Of a DNA stretch of 31,210 bases, positions 1 through 7,762 are shown piece after piece. Position 1 is the stretch's first letter, and each line of letters opens with the position of its first letter. Under the pieces are notes generated by a model that did not search any database, was not told the origin of the DNA, and worked only from the letters and a program-made list of their open reading frames with translations. The position numbers and the translations under genes are program-made. Source of the stretch: Corynebacterium sp. (GTDB taxonomy: Bacteria > Actinomycetota > Actinomycetes > Mycobacteriales > Mycobacteriaceae); NCBI RefSeq assembly GCF_030152825.1, contig NZ_JASLIP010000032.1, forward strand, positions 1 to 31,210. The letters are read 5' to 3'.

Positions 1-14
1 GGTCCTCCGGTTCT

Positions 15-34
15 TTTTAGGACGTCACCCCGGC
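15..34 (+). repeat. 20-bp dispersed repeat, copy 1
   Basis: The sequence ttttaggacgtcaccccggc occurs here and again, identical, at 23746-23765. It contains the palindromic core GACGTC. This copy lies directly upstream of the putative -10 element of menJ and fills the spacer between the -35 and -10 positions. It could be a regulator-binding site or a short dispersed element. Confidence 0.6.
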
Positions 35-40
35 TAGCCT
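35..40 (+). promoter_or_regulatory. -10 element of menJ, leaderless
   Basis: TAGCCT (TAnnnT) is followed by 8 bases and then ATG at 49. This is the spacing expected for a leaderless transcript and supports ATG 49 over TTG 40. Confidence 0.5.
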
Positions 41-48
41 TGAGCCTC

Positions 49-1485
49 ATGAGCCCCTCTTCTTCCTCCACGCATGATTCGACTACACGCGGCGAGTCCG
101 CTGCCCCGCAGCGGGCATCGAAGGACCAGCTGCGCGCCGAGGTGCTGATCATCGGCGGTGGCCCGGCGGGCGCTGCGGCGGCGTATCACGCCGCCCGGGC
201 GGGCTGGGACACCCTCGTGATCGATATGGCGGATCACGCCACCGAGCCGCGCGATAAGACCTGCGGGGACGGGCTGACCCCACGCGCCGTGGGTGCCCTG
301 GAGGCGATGGGGGCAGGCCACCTGCTGGACGGCCACCCACGGATCAAGGGGCTGAAGCTGCACGGCTTCGGCGGCTCGATCACCGCGCCCTGGCCTGAGC
401 ACGAGAAGTTCCCGGCCCGTGGGTCCGCGATCCCGCGCAGCGACTTCGACGCCGCCCTGCTGCGCCACGCGATCGACGCCGGGGCTCGCTTCCAGGGCGG
501 ACTGAAGGCGGTGGGTGTCTCCGAGGGCGGGCGGACCGTGACCTGCCAGGCCGTCGGCGGGCGCGCTGGGAAGGCTGCGGGGACCAACCGCGAGGTACCG
601 ACCACGGAGATCCGCACGGAGTTCCTCGTCCTCGCCGAGGGCGTGCGCTCCACCATCGCCCGGCAGCTGGGCGTGCAGTGGGAACGCGGCATCGTCCACG
701 GCATCGCCGCCCGCAGCTACGTGGAGACCCCGCACGCCGATGAGCCGTGGATCCACTCCCACCTGGAGCTGCGCGACCACGAGGGCACCGCGCAGCCCGG
801 CTACGGCTGGATCTTCCCGCTCGGCACCCCCATGACCGGCGGGCAGGCGGGCAACGGGGAGGATGCCAACCCCACCCCACAGGTGAACCTGGGCTGCGGG
901 GCGCTGACCACCACGCAGCGGCCAGCGAAGGTGAACACCAAGAAGCTGCTGACCCACTACGCCGACCAGGTGCGCGAGGAATGGGAGCTCGGCACCCCGC
1001 AGCGCATCACCAGCGCCCTGTTGCCGATGGGTGGGGCCGTCACGCGGGTGGCGGGCCGGAACTGGGCCGTCATCGGCGACTCCGCCGCCCTGGTCAACCC
1101 GCTGAACGGCGAGGGCATCGACTACGGGTTGGAGTCCGCCCGCTTCCTCGTCGAACTGCTGGACGACGCCCGCCGCAACCCCGACGGACTGCGCTACGCC
1201 TGGCCCGCCCGGCTGCGCCAGGAGTACGGCGACGCCTTCGCCCTGGCCCGCCGCCTGGGCATGCTGCTGACCATGCCGGGCCTGCTGGCCGCCATCGGCC
1301 CGGTGGGCATGCGCGGGCCGTTGGCTCACACGGTAATGAACTCCGCGGCCCGCCTGATGGGCAACCTCGTCACCCCGCAGGACCGGGATCTCACGGCGAA
1401 GCTGTGGCTCGGCGCGGGCAAGCTCTCCCGCGGAGTGGATAAGCTCCTCGCTGCGGACTCGCGCCCCCTCTTCGGCCGCCACTAG
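49..1485 (+). CDS. menJ: Geranylgeranyl reductase family flavoprotein, probable menaquinone reductase MenJ
   Basis: A 478-residue FAD-dependent reductase. After a Ser/Thr-rich N-terminal tail, the FAD-binding GGGPAG motif lies near residues 35-40. It is followed by the DKTCGDGLTP segment typical of geranylgeranyl reductases, and later by a GD motif in VIGDSAALVNPLNGEGIDYG. In mycobacteria the homologue MenJ (Rv0561c) saturates one isoprene unit of menaquinone, and the position next to menG/menD supports the same role here. ATG 49 is preferred because a -10 lies 8 bases upstream; TTG 40 in the same frame is an alternative. Transcription ends at a hairpin before the convergent menG. Reaction specificity is inferred from family and synteny. 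Confidence 0.85.
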   Translation: MSPSSSSTHDSTTRGESAAPQRASKDQLRAEVLIIGGGPAGAAAAYHAARAGWDTLVIDMADHATEPRDKTCGDGLTPRAVGALEAMGAGHLLDGHPRIKGLKLHGFGGSITAPWPEHEKFPARGSAIPRSDFDAALLRHAIDAGARFQGGLKAVGVSEGGRTVTCQAVGGRAGKAAGTNREVPTTEIRTEFLVLAEGVRSTIARQLGVQWERGIVHGIAARSYVETPHADEPWIHSHLELRDHEGTAQPGYGWIFPLGTPMTGGQAGNGEDANPTPQVNLGCGALTTTQRPAKVNTKKLLTHYADQVREEWELGTPQRITSALLPMGGAVTRVAGRNWAVIGDSAALVNPLNGEGIDYGLESARFLVELLDDARRNPDGLRYAWPARLRQEYGDAFALARRLGMLLTMPGLLAAIGPVGMRGPLAHTVMNSAARLMGNLVTPQDRDLTAKLWLGAGKLSRGVDKLLAADSRPLFGRH

Positions 1486-1498
1486 GCCCGGAAAAGCA

Positions 1499-1530
1499 CG
1501 AAAGCCCAGGTTTCCCGTGGGCTTTCGTTA
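1499..1530 (+). terminator. Hairpin terminator between convergent menJ and menG
   Basis: A perfect 10-bp stem, cgaaagccca (1499-1508) with tgggctttcg (1518-1527), has a 9-base loop. Only a weak T tract (tta) follows. It lies 13 bases after the menJ stop and could act on both strands. Confidence 0.7.
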
Positions 1531-1599
1531 TCTCCGGGGCAGAACGCGCCCGGGCTACGTGGCCAAGCGGGGACTGCGCCCCGAAGCTATGCCAGCGAA

Positions 1600-2292
1600 C
1601 TAGTCCAGCGGCTTCGTGCCGCTGTGCAGCGCAACGATACCGCCGGTGAGGTTCTGCCAGCCCACATTCTCCCAACCATGGGCGCGGATCTCGCGGGCCA
1701 GCGCCTCCTGATCCGGCCACGCGCGGATGGATTCCGCGAGGTACACATAGGACTCCGGATTGGAGCTGACCACCTTCGCCACCGCGGGCAGCGCGCGCAT
1801 CAGGTACTCCTTGTACACGGTCGCGAAGACGGGGATGACCGGCGTCGAAAACTCCGCGATCGCGAGCTTGCCACCCGGCTTCGTTACCCGGGCCATCTCC
1901 TGCAACCCGGCGCGGAAGTCCACCAGATTACGCAGACCGTAACTGATCGTCACGGCGTCGAAAGTATTGTCCGCGAACGGCAGATTCAGGCCATCGGCGC
2001 AGATCATCGGCACGTCCCGGTGCGAACCCGCCCGCAGCATGCCCAGCGAGAAGTCCGCGGCCACGCAATACGCGCCGGACTCCGCCAGCTCCTCGGTGGA
2101 CACGCCCGTGCCCGCGGCAAGGTCCAGCACCTTATCCCCCGGCGCGAGATCCAGGCGGCGGCGCGTGCGCTTGCGCCACAGCCGGTCCTGGCCGAAGCTC
2201 AGCACCGTATTCGTGATGTCGTAGTTCTTCCCCACGGCATCGAACATCGTGGCCACTTCGCGCGGATCTTTTTCCAGACTTGCCCTAGACAT
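1600..2292 (-). CDS. menG: Demethylmenaquinone methyltransferase MenG (UbiE family)
   Basis: A 230-residue class I SAM methyltransferase that methylates demethylmenaquinone to menaquinone, the last common step of the pathway. The start MSRASLEKDP leads into MFDAVGKNYDITN, the usual MenG/UbiE opening. SAM motif I is VLDLAAGTG (about residues 55-63), and the IDYG-equivalent ITISYGLRN region and FSTPVIP segment follow. Length is normal for the family. It is convergent with menJ and lies downstream of the mgtA operon, but has its own leaderless promoter (TAGCAT at 2301-2306, 8 bases before the ATG). High confidence from family motifs and conserved synteny. Confidence 0.93.
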   Translation of the reverse strand: MSRASLEKDPREVATMFDAVGKNYDITNTVLSFGQDRLWRKRTRRRLDLAPGDKVLDLAAGTGVSTEELAESGAYCVAADFSLGMLRAGSHRDVPMICADGLNLPFADNTFDAVTISYGLRNLVDFRAGLQEMARVTKPGGKLAIAEFSTPVIPVFATVYKEYLMRALPAVAKVVSSNPESYVYLAESIRAWPDQEALAREIRAHGWENVGWQNLTGGIVALHSGTKPLD

Positions 2293-2300
2293 AAATTCTC

Positions 2301-2306
2301 ATGCTA
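2301..2306 (-). promoter_or_regulatory. -10 element of menG, leaderless
   Basis: On the minus strand TAGCAT is followed by 8 bases and the menG ATG at 2292, with no Shine-Dalgarno sequence. Confidence 0.5.
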
Positions 2307-2328
2307 CCCGGCATACCGGCCAGCACCA

Positions 2329-3534
2329 TCACGCAGTAATGGCCTGCTGGTAGTAGCCCATCAGCTGCTCGCACAGCGCGGGCCAGGTCTTGCCCTGCAC
2401 GCGGGTCAATGCCGCGGCGGCAAACTGTTCCTGAGCACCGTCCGCAATGATCTTCCCCACGGCTCCTGGGAGTTCCTCGGCGAAGCGTTCCGGGTCGAGC
2501 AGGAAGCCGCTCACCCCGTCCTCGACGAGGTCCACCGGCCCGCCGGCACGGGGCGCGACCACCGGCAGCCCCGAGGCCTGCGCCTCCTGGATCGCCTGGC
2601 AGAAGGTCTCGAAGCGCCCCGGGTGGACGAACACGTCCAGGGACGCGAAGGCCACGGCCAGCTCCTCTCCGTAGAGCGCGCCGGTGAACACCGCGGTCGG
2701 TATGAGCTTCTCCAGTTCCTCCCGTTCCGGCCCGTCACCGACGATCACCAGCTGCACGTCTTCCCTGTCATTTAAGGACGCCAGGTTCGCCACATCCTTC
2801 TCCGCGGCCAGGCGGCCCACGAAGCCCACCAGCTTGCGTGGCTCGGCCGGGGCTGCGGTCCTGCGCTTGGCCTGGCCTTCCTCCCGCCACTGGCCGCGCA
2901 GCTCCGCGCTGCGCTTGGCGGGGTGGAAGCGCTGCGTATCCACGCCGCGCCCCCAGTGGTGCACCCGCTGCACGCCGTGCTCCCGCAGCTGCTCGATCGT
3001 CGGCGAGCTCGGCGCGAGGGTCAGCGCGGAGTTGTTGTGCATCGCGCGCACCCAGCGCCAGGACATGTTCAGCAGGAAGGTGAGCTTGTAGTGCTCCGTG
3101 AAGCCGGGGACGTCTGTCTGATAGACCGCCACCTGTGGCACCTTCAGCGCCTTCGCGGCGAATACTCCCGCCCCGCCGAGGACGAATGGGCTGGCCAGGT
3201 GCACCACGTCCGGCTGGAACTGCTTCAGCAGCTTATAGACCCTCGGCAGGGGCACGCCGATGGGCAGGGAATTGATCGGCGGGAGGTTCACCGCGGGCAC
3301 CCGGTGGATCGGAAAGCCCGCGTAGGTATCGCCGGGGCCCGGTTCGCTGGTGCTGGCTACGGACGCATCCCCGGCGGGAGCATCCCCGGCCGGCGGTTGC
3401 CAGCCCGGCGGGCGCGGCGCGATGACCATCGCATCGTGCCCTTCCCGTCGCAGGTGCTCCAGCAGCCGCAACACCGAATTGGAAACCCCATTCACGATGG
3501 GGATGAAGCTCTCCGCGATGATCGCAACCCTCAT
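2329..3534 (-). CDS. mgtA: GT4 family glycosyltransferase, probable GDP-mannose-dependent alpha-mannosyltransferase MgtA
   Basis: A 401-residue GT-B glycosyltransferase starting MRVAIIAESFIPIVNGVSN. The nucleotide-sugar half holds GFVGRLAAEKDV and an EX7E motif in GRFETFCQAIQEAQASGLPVV. In Corynebacterium and Mycobacterium the gene at this position (between menD/DUF3592 and menG) is MgtA, which mannosylates glucuronosyl-diacylglycerol on the way to lipomannan-like glycolipids. The name is shared with an unrelated magnesium transporter. The frame is open for 18 more codons upstream, but ATG 3534 overlaps the TGA of the preceding DUF3592 gene (ATGA), so translational coupling fixes the start. 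Acceptor specificity is inferred from synteny. Confidence 0.85.
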   Translation of the reverse strand: MRVAIIAESFIPIVNGVSNSVLRLLEHLRREGHDAMVIAPRPPGWQPPAGDAPAGDASVASTSEPGPGDTYAGFPIHRVPAVNLPPINSLPIGVPLPRVYKLLKQFQPDVVHLASPFVLGGAGVFAAKALKVPQVAVYQTDVPGFTEHYKLTFLLNMSWRWVRAMHNNSALTLAPSSPTIEQLREHGVQRVHHWGRGVDTQRFHPAKRSAELRGQWREEGQAKRRTAAPAEPRKLVGFVGRLAAEKDVANLASLNDREDVQLVIVGDGPEREELEKLIPTAVFTGALYGEELAVAFASLDVFVHPGRFETFCQAIQEAQASGLPVVAPRAGGPVDLVEDGVSGFLLDPERFAEELPGAVGKIIADGAQEQFAAAALTRVQGKTWPALCEQLMGYYQQAITA

Positions 3535-4115
3535 TGTTCTCCCTGCTGCGCCTTCCATGAGTTTTCTCGCCACCGGACCAGCAGCCACAGACCCCCGCTC
3601 AGCACCATCGCCACGACGAGCGAGGAGAGCGCGGGTATCCAGGCCAAGGTCCAGCCGCGGCCTTGCACCTTCACATTGCGGGGATCGGACTTCTGGTACT
3701 CCACCCGCACCCGCTGGCCTGCCTCCAGGCCGATCGGGTACAGCAAGCCCCGGTCGGGTTGGTGGTAGATCCCGTACTCATCCGGGAAGCGCACGGTTGT
3801 TCGCAGCACCCCGACGTTGACGACATCCGCCGTGGCGAACGCTTGGTCCCTACCGATGCGGTAGTCGTTCAGCGCGGCGGTCGCCACCATGCCCAGGCAG
3901 ACGGCCGCGGCGAATGCCGTGAAGGCCGCGACGAGTTGCTTGCCGCGGCGGAAGCGGGTCGGGGTCGGCTGCGCAGCGGCCGGCTCCTTCCCCACCACGG
4001 CCTGACCCATGGCCTGTTCGCTGGCCTGCTCCGTGGCCCCGGGCTGCTCAGCGTTCGCCGGCACTGCCACGCCCGCTGACGCGGTCCCCTGTTCGGGGTT
4101 CACCGGCTTATTCAC
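3531..4115 (-). CDS. DUF3592-type two-helix membrane protein
   Basis: A 194-residue protein with an Ala/Pro/Gln-rich, probably disordered N-terminus (about 1-55). Membrane segments lie near residues 62-85 (VAAFTAFAAAVCLGMVATA) and 155-180 (WIPALSSLVVAMVLSGGLWLLV). An extracytoplasmic beta-rich domain between them holds VLRTTVRFPDEYGIYHQPDRG. This matches the DUF3592 architecture of the mycobacterial gene between menD and mgtA (Rv0556). The GTG start overlaps the menD stop by 8 bases and its own stop overlaps the mgtA start, so the three genes are translationally coupled. Function is unknown; conserved coupling suggests a link to MgtA-dependent glycolipid or to the membrane quinone pathway. 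Confidence 0.8.
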   Translation of the reverse strand: MNKPVNPEQGTASAGVAVPANAEQPGATEQASEQAMGQAVVGKEPAAAQPTPTRFRRGKQLVAAFTAFAAAVCLGMVATAALNDYRIGRDQAFATADVVNVGVLRTTVRFPDEYGIYHQPDRGLLYPIGLEAGQRVRVEYQKSDPRNVKVQGRGWTLAWIPALSSLVVAMVLSGGLWLLVRWRENSWKAQQGEQ

Positions 4116-6087
4116 CCGGGGTCACCTTGCCCCGGATCGACTTCTCCAGCGCCACGCGCCCACCCCGGTCCACGAAGGCCTCCACGACCAGCACCCCGCC
4201 GCCCCGGCGCCCCGGCACCAGGCCCAGCTTCTCCCCGGCCTCGCCGTCCAGGTCGCCGTGTTCCAGCGCGTCCAGCACCTCGGCGAGCTCCGCCGGGTTG
4301 TGAACCCCCACCCAATCCACGCCGGCGGACTCGCACAGCCCAGCCAGCTTCGCGCCCGTGCCGGTACCGAAGACCCGCTCGAAGGCCGGGGTGCCGTCGT
4401 CGAAACTCCGCAGGCTATCCCCGCCGGGCTCGAGGGTCTCGAAGATCGCGCCGCCGTCGTCGTTGGCGACCACAATCACCAGGTTCTCCGGGCTGGGCTC
4501 ATCCGGACCAAAGTGCAGGCCGTTGACGTCATGAAGGAAGGAAAGGTCCCCGAGCAGGGCAAACGTCCGCGGGGCGCGGATCGCCGTCGGGTCGGCGGAG
4601 GCGTGCGCAAGGGCCGTGCCCACCGCGGTGGACACCAGGCCGTCGATGCCCGCGGCACCACGGTTGGCGACCGTACGCACCCCGTCGAAGGGCAGGCCCA
4701 CCCGGGCGATATCGCGGATCGGCGAAGAGGCGCCGACGAACAGCGCGTCGCCGTCGCGCAGAGAATCCGCCAGCACCGCAGCCACGTGCAGCCCGGTGAA
4801 CGCCCCGTCCGCGGTGGCCTGAGCGATGCCGTCGCGCACCGCCTCCGCCCCCAGCTCGGAGACACCGCGGCAGACCTGCAGCCAGGACTGCGGCGACTCG
4901 CCGGTCACGCGCACCGTGCTCGCAACCCGGTCGGCGGTCAGCGCCACGTCGGTGGGCTGCTCGACCTCGGTGAGGACCGTGATGGAAATGTCCTCGCTGG
5001 CTAGCAGCTGGGTCACCGGGCGGTGCAGGGTCGGCCGGCCAAGCACGATGACCTGCTCCGGGCGCGTGGCCGCGGAGTACTCCCCGTGGGAGACCAGGCC
5101 GGTGGTGAACATCGCGGCGGCTGCCGGGTGCACCGGGAAGTCCGGCGCCGGGCTGGTGGGTTCGGCCAGGACGGGCAGGTCGCCGAGCTCCTCCAGCTGC
5201 TCGCGGGCCCACGCCCGGTCGCTGACCGACCCCGCGATGACGAGGGTGCGCTTGGACGCGTCCACCGACACCTCACCGTAGGGCAGGCGCGCGGACTGCT
5301 TCGGTAGGACGTAGGTTCGGGCCGGCGCGCTCGGCCGCTCGGCCGCCGTCGCGCGGGCGGGCTCCTCCGCGAGCTGGCGGGCCAGGAGGGTCAGCTGGGT
5401 GATGGACTTCGGCACCAGTGGCTCCCGCAGCGGGATGTCGAGGTGCGCCCCACCGCCCCGGGAAGGGTGGGTGGCTGCGCGGAGCAGCTCGTCGACCTTG
5501 ACCCGGACGCGGCGGACCAGCGGGTTCGTGGTGTTTAGGGCTGCGGCTGGGGCCGAATCGGCGGCACCGGCCGCGGTGTTGGCGCTAGCGGACGGCGCAG
5601 CGGCGCTGGCAGTCACGGCGTCGATCGCGGCGTCCAGCTCCAGGGTGGCGACCGCGTGGGCGCCGAAGATCTCACGCTGCTGGATGGTCTGGTTCGCCCC
5701 CGTCCCCACCATCGACCACGGCCGGTTGGCGGAAAGGATCAGCAAGGGCACGTTCGTGGCCGTGGCTTCCACCATCGCGGGCAAGCAGTTGGCAACAGCC
5801 GTGCCGGAGGTCATCACCACCGGAACCGGTGTATTCGAGTACTTCGCCAGCCCCAGGGCCAGGAAAGCCGCGGAACGCTCGTCGGTGCGCACGTGCAGCC
5901 GCAGCCGCCCGGCGCGGCTGGCCTCCGCGAAAGCCAAGGCCAGCGGGGCGGAGCGCGAGCCCGGGCACACCACGGCCTCCCGAACCCCGTTGCGAATCAG
6001 CTCGTCGACTAGTACCGCGCCGAGCAGTACTGCGGGAGAGGGCTGATCAAGGGTCTCGGGAGTGCTCTGGGTGTTGCTGTTTTTCAC
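4108..6087 (-). CDS. menD: SEPHCHC synthase MenD (thiamine diphosphate enzyme)
   Basis: A 659-residue enzyme that condenses isochorismate and 2-oxoglutarate, the first committed menaquinone step. Visible are CPGSRSAPL near residues 41-49, the ThDP-activating Glu in HVRTDERSAAF (about E70), TSGTAVANCLPAM, and the C-terminal ThDP/Mg segment GDLSFLHDVNGL followed by NDDGGAIFETLE. The protein is longer than the roughly 550-residue average. Part of the excess is an Ala/Ser-rich stretch (SAAAPSASANTAAGAADSAP) before the conserved VDELLRAA region. GTG 6087 is chosen because a TAGGTT -10 lies 7 bases upstream; the frame stays open for 35 more codons. It is the first gene of the menD-DUF3592-mgtA operon. 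Confidence 0.92.
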   Translation of the reverse strand: MKNSNTQSTPETLDQPSPAVLLGAVLVDELIRNGVREAVVCPGSRSAPLALAFAEASRAGRLRLHVRTDERSAAFLALGLAKYSNTPVPVVMTSGTAVANCLPAMVEATATNVPLLILSANRPWSMVGTGANQTIQQREIFGAHAVATLELDAAIDAVTASAAAPSASANTAAGAADSAPAAALNTTNPLVRRVRVKVDELLRAATHPSRGGGAHLDIPLREPLVPKSITQLTLLARQLAEEPARATAAERPSAPARTYVLPKQSARLPYGEVSVDASKRTLVIAGSVSDRAWAREQLEELGDLPVLAEPTSPAPDFPVHPAAAAMFTTGLVSHGEYSAATRPEQVIVLGRPTLHRPVTQLLASEDISITVLTEVEQPTDVALTADRVASTVRVTGESPQSWLQVCRGVSELGAEAVRDGIAQATADGAFTGLHVAAVLADSLRDGDALFVGASSPIRDIARVGLPFDGVRTVANRGAAGIDGLVSTAVGTALAHASADPTAIRAPRTFALLGDLSFLHDVNGLHFGPDEPSPENLVIVVANDDGGAIFETLEPGGDSLRSFDDGTPAFERVFGTGTGAKLAGLCESAGVDWVGVHNPAELAEVLDALEHGDLDGEAGEKLGLVPGRRGGGVLVVEAFVDRGGRVALEKSIRGKVTPGE

Positions 6088-6094
6088 ACCCCAT

Positions 6095-6100
6095 AACCTA
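6095..6100 (-). promoter_or_regulatory. -10 element of menD, leaderless
   Basis: On the minus strand TAGGTT is followed by 7 bases and GTG at 6087. This sets the menD start. Confidence 0.5.
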
Positions 6101-6147
6101 CGTGACCACGCCCCGGCGGGGCGACGGGCATGGTTCGGCCCAGGAAT

Positions 6148-6181
6148 GTTCATTAATGCTGAACGTTCAGTGTTAGTGAAC
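6148..6181. promoter_or_regulatory. Tandem 17-bp operator between menD and the FMO-like gene
   Basis: Two abutting 17-bp units, GTTCATTAATGCTGAAC (6148-6164) and GTTCAGTGTTAGTGAAC (6165-6181), each have the form GTTCA-N7-TGAAC. The 34-bp whole is also an imperfect palindrome (14 of 17 pairs match) with a perfect 12-bp centre CTGAACGTTCAG at 6159-6170. The arrangement suits two dimers of a TetR-like or similar regulator. It lies about 48 bases upstream of the 6229 start and about 60 upstream of the menD start, so it could control either or both. No regulator gene is adjacent. Confidence 0.7.
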
Positions 6182-6215
6182 ACGCCTCGCAACTTCCGGC
6201 CGAAATCACCATCGT

Positions 6216-6221
6216 TAGGGT
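6216..6221 (+). promoter_or_regulatory. -10 element of the FMO-like gene, leaderless
   Basis: TAGGGT is followed by 7 bases and ATG at 6229. This favours ATG 6229 over GTG 6220, which lies inside the -10. Confidence 0.5.
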
Positions 6222-6228
6222 GGGAACT

Positions 6229-7404
6229 ATGGAGCTATCTTCCCTAGATCGGGGACACTTCCGTGCGCTCATTATCGGCGCAGGCCAGGCCGGGCTCGCC
6301 GCCGCCCACGAACTGTGGCGCCGTGGCCTTGTTCCGGGCGAAGACTTCCTCGTGCTGGACGCCAACGACGGCCCCGGCGGCGCCTGGCGTCACCGCTGGG
6401 ACTCCCTCACCTTGGGCTCCGCCCACGGCATCGCGGACCTGCCCGGCCTGCCGATGGACCGCCCCGACCCCAGCGTCCCTGCCTCCCGGTTGGTCGCCGA
6501 GTACTACGGTGCATACGAGGAGAAATTCGGCTTGGGCGTTGTGCGGCCCGCCCACGCCACCCGCGTGGGATCCGCTGGTGATCAGCTCGCCGTCACCGCC
6601 ACCGGACCGGACTCCCCGAGCACCACGATCACCACGGACATCCTCCTCAACGCCACCGGGACGTGGAACAGCCCGCACGTGCCGCACGTCCCCGGTATCG
6701 AGACCTTCCGCGGCCGCCAGCTGCACACGAAGGACTACACCCGCAAGGAGGACTTCGCCGACCTGCGCACCCTCGTCATCGGGGGTGGGCTGTCGGCCGT
6801 GCAATTCCTCCTGGAGCTCCAGGAAGTTACCGAAACCATCTGGGCCACCCGCCGCCCGCCGAACTTCACCTCCCGGGAGTTCGATGCCACCTGGGGCCTG
6901 GAGGTCGAGCAGTCCGTCCGCGAGCGCACCTCCCACGGCCAGGCGCCCGCCTCCGTGGTGCGCACCACCGGCATCCCCCAAGTCGAGCGCTATCTGCAGG
7001 GGGTCGCCGACGGCGTGCTCGTCTCCCGCGGCATGTTCGACCGCGTCACGCCGAGCGGCGTGGTGTTCGGCTCCCCGCTCGCCACGACCACCGGCGGGGT
7101 CGGCCCCACTGCCCACGATGAGCTGCAGGTGCCCGAATCCTGGGCGCCCTACTCTCCGGGCACCGAGGTGGACGTCGACGTCATCTTCTGGAACACCGGC
7201 TTCCGCCACTCCCTGCGCCACCTCGCCCCGCTGAAGCTGCGGGAGCCGGGCGGGGGAATCCTCATGGACGGCGAGGTGCGCGTGGCCAAGGACTCGCGGG
7301 TGCTGCTCGTCGGCTACGGCTCGACCGCCTCCACGGTGGGAGCGACTCGTGCTGGCAGGAGGGCTGGCCAGGCAGCGGTGCGTTACCTCGAGGAATCACG
7401 GTAG
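6229..7404 (+). CDS. FMO-like NAD(P)/FAD-dependent oxidoreductase
   Basis: A 391-residue flavoprotein with FAD motif GAGQAG (residues 17-22), a PGGAWRHRWDSL segment (about 48-60), and a second dinucleotide motif GGGLSA (about 185-190). F160-x-G-x3-H166-x3-Y170 matches the FxGxxxHxxxY fingerprint of flavin monooxygenases and Baeyer-Villiger enzymes. It ends with a normal FAD-contact segment, VLLVGYGSTAS. The best class is the CzcO/FMO-like single-component monooxygenases; the substrate cannot be read from sequence. It is divergent from menD across the tandem operator, so expression is probably inducible. It occupies the menC-menD interval, where mycobacteria carry an alpha/beta hydrolase gene instead. 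Confidence 0.8.
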   Translation: MELSSLDRGHFRALIIGAGQAGLAAAHELWRRGLVPGEDFLVLDANDGPGGAWRHRWDSLTLGSAHGIADLPGLPMDRPDPSVPASRLVAEYYGAYEEKFGLGVVRPAHATRVGSAGDQLAVTATGPDSPSTTITTDILLNATGTWNSPHVPHVPGIETFRGRQLHTKDYTRKEDFADLRTLVIGGGLSAVQFLLELQEVTETIWATRRPPNFTSREFDATWGLEVEQSVRERTSHGQAPASVVRTTGIPQVERYLQGVADGVLVSRGMFDRVTPSGVVFGSPLATTTGGVGPTAHDELQVPESWAPYSPGTEVDVDVIFWNTGFRHSLRHLAPLKLREPGGGILMDGEVRVAKDSRVLLVGYGSTASTVGATRAGRRAGQAAVRYLEESR

Positions 7405-7481
7405 CCTGCAGTCGCCTCATGCCCTCGTCCACGCTTCAGAGCACAGCACGGGCCATAACCCGCCCCACCCCTTGCCCCATG

Positions 7482-7499
7482 CGTACGTTTTAGCGTACG
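7482..7499. promoter_or_regulatory. YefM-YoeB operator/promoter with paired CGTACG cores
   Basis: GCGTACGTT occurs at 7481-7489 and 7493-7501. The CGTACG palindromes (7482-7487 and 7494-7499) are 12 bp apart centre to centre. The YefM-YoeB operator of E. coli is known for paired TGTACA cores at the same distance. A possible -10, TAGCGT (7491-7496), overlaps the second core, which fits autorepression. Confidence 0.65.
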
Positions 7500-7505
7500 T
7501 TCAAG

Positions 7506-7512
7506 GTGGAGG
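7506..7512 (+). promoter_or_regulatory. Shine-Dalgarno site of yefM
   Basis: GTGGAGG lies directly upstream of ATG 7514 and sets this start. The frame is open further upstream, but those starts would include the operator. Confidence 0.5.
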
Positions 7513-7513
7513 T

Positions 7514-7762
7514 ATGACAATGACATCACTGAGTGCCACTAATGCTCGAGCAAATCTTTACCGACTCATCGACCAAGTTAACGAAGAATCTGAGGAAGTA
7601 ACGATCACTGGGCAGCGAGGCAACGCTGTACTCGTCGGTGAGGAAGACTGGCGTGCGATCCAGGAGACATTGCACCTGATGTCCATCCCGGGAATGACAA
7701 ACTCCATTCGGCAGGCCCAGGAGGAAGGGATCGAAGCCGGCTCCACGGAGCTTGACTGGTGA
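7514..7762 (+). CDS. yefM: YefM/Phd-family antitoxin
   Basis: An 82-residue antitoxin. The N-terminal LSATNARANLYRLIDQVN is the Phd/YefM DNA-binding and dimerisation fold, followed by EEVTITGQRGNAVLVGEEDWRAIQETLHLMS. The C-terminal tail (SIPGMTNSIRQAQEEGIEAG) would wrap and neutralise the toxin. ATG 7514 is preceded by a good ribosome-binding site. Its stop overlaps the toxin GTG (GTGA). Base composition is visibly less GC-rich than the men genes on either side, which suggests transfer. With the toxin it should bind the CGTACG operator and repress its own transcription. Confidence 0.88.
   Translation: MTMTSLSATNARANLYRLIDQVNEESEEVTITGQRGNAVLVGEEDWRAIQETLHLMSIPGMTNSIRQAQEEGIEAGSTELDW

Noticed and set aside
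34..1482. Long antisense frame opposite menJ (482 codons)
   Set aside because: A shadow frame of a GC-rich gene; its product has no recognisable family, and menJ has full flavoprotein motifs.
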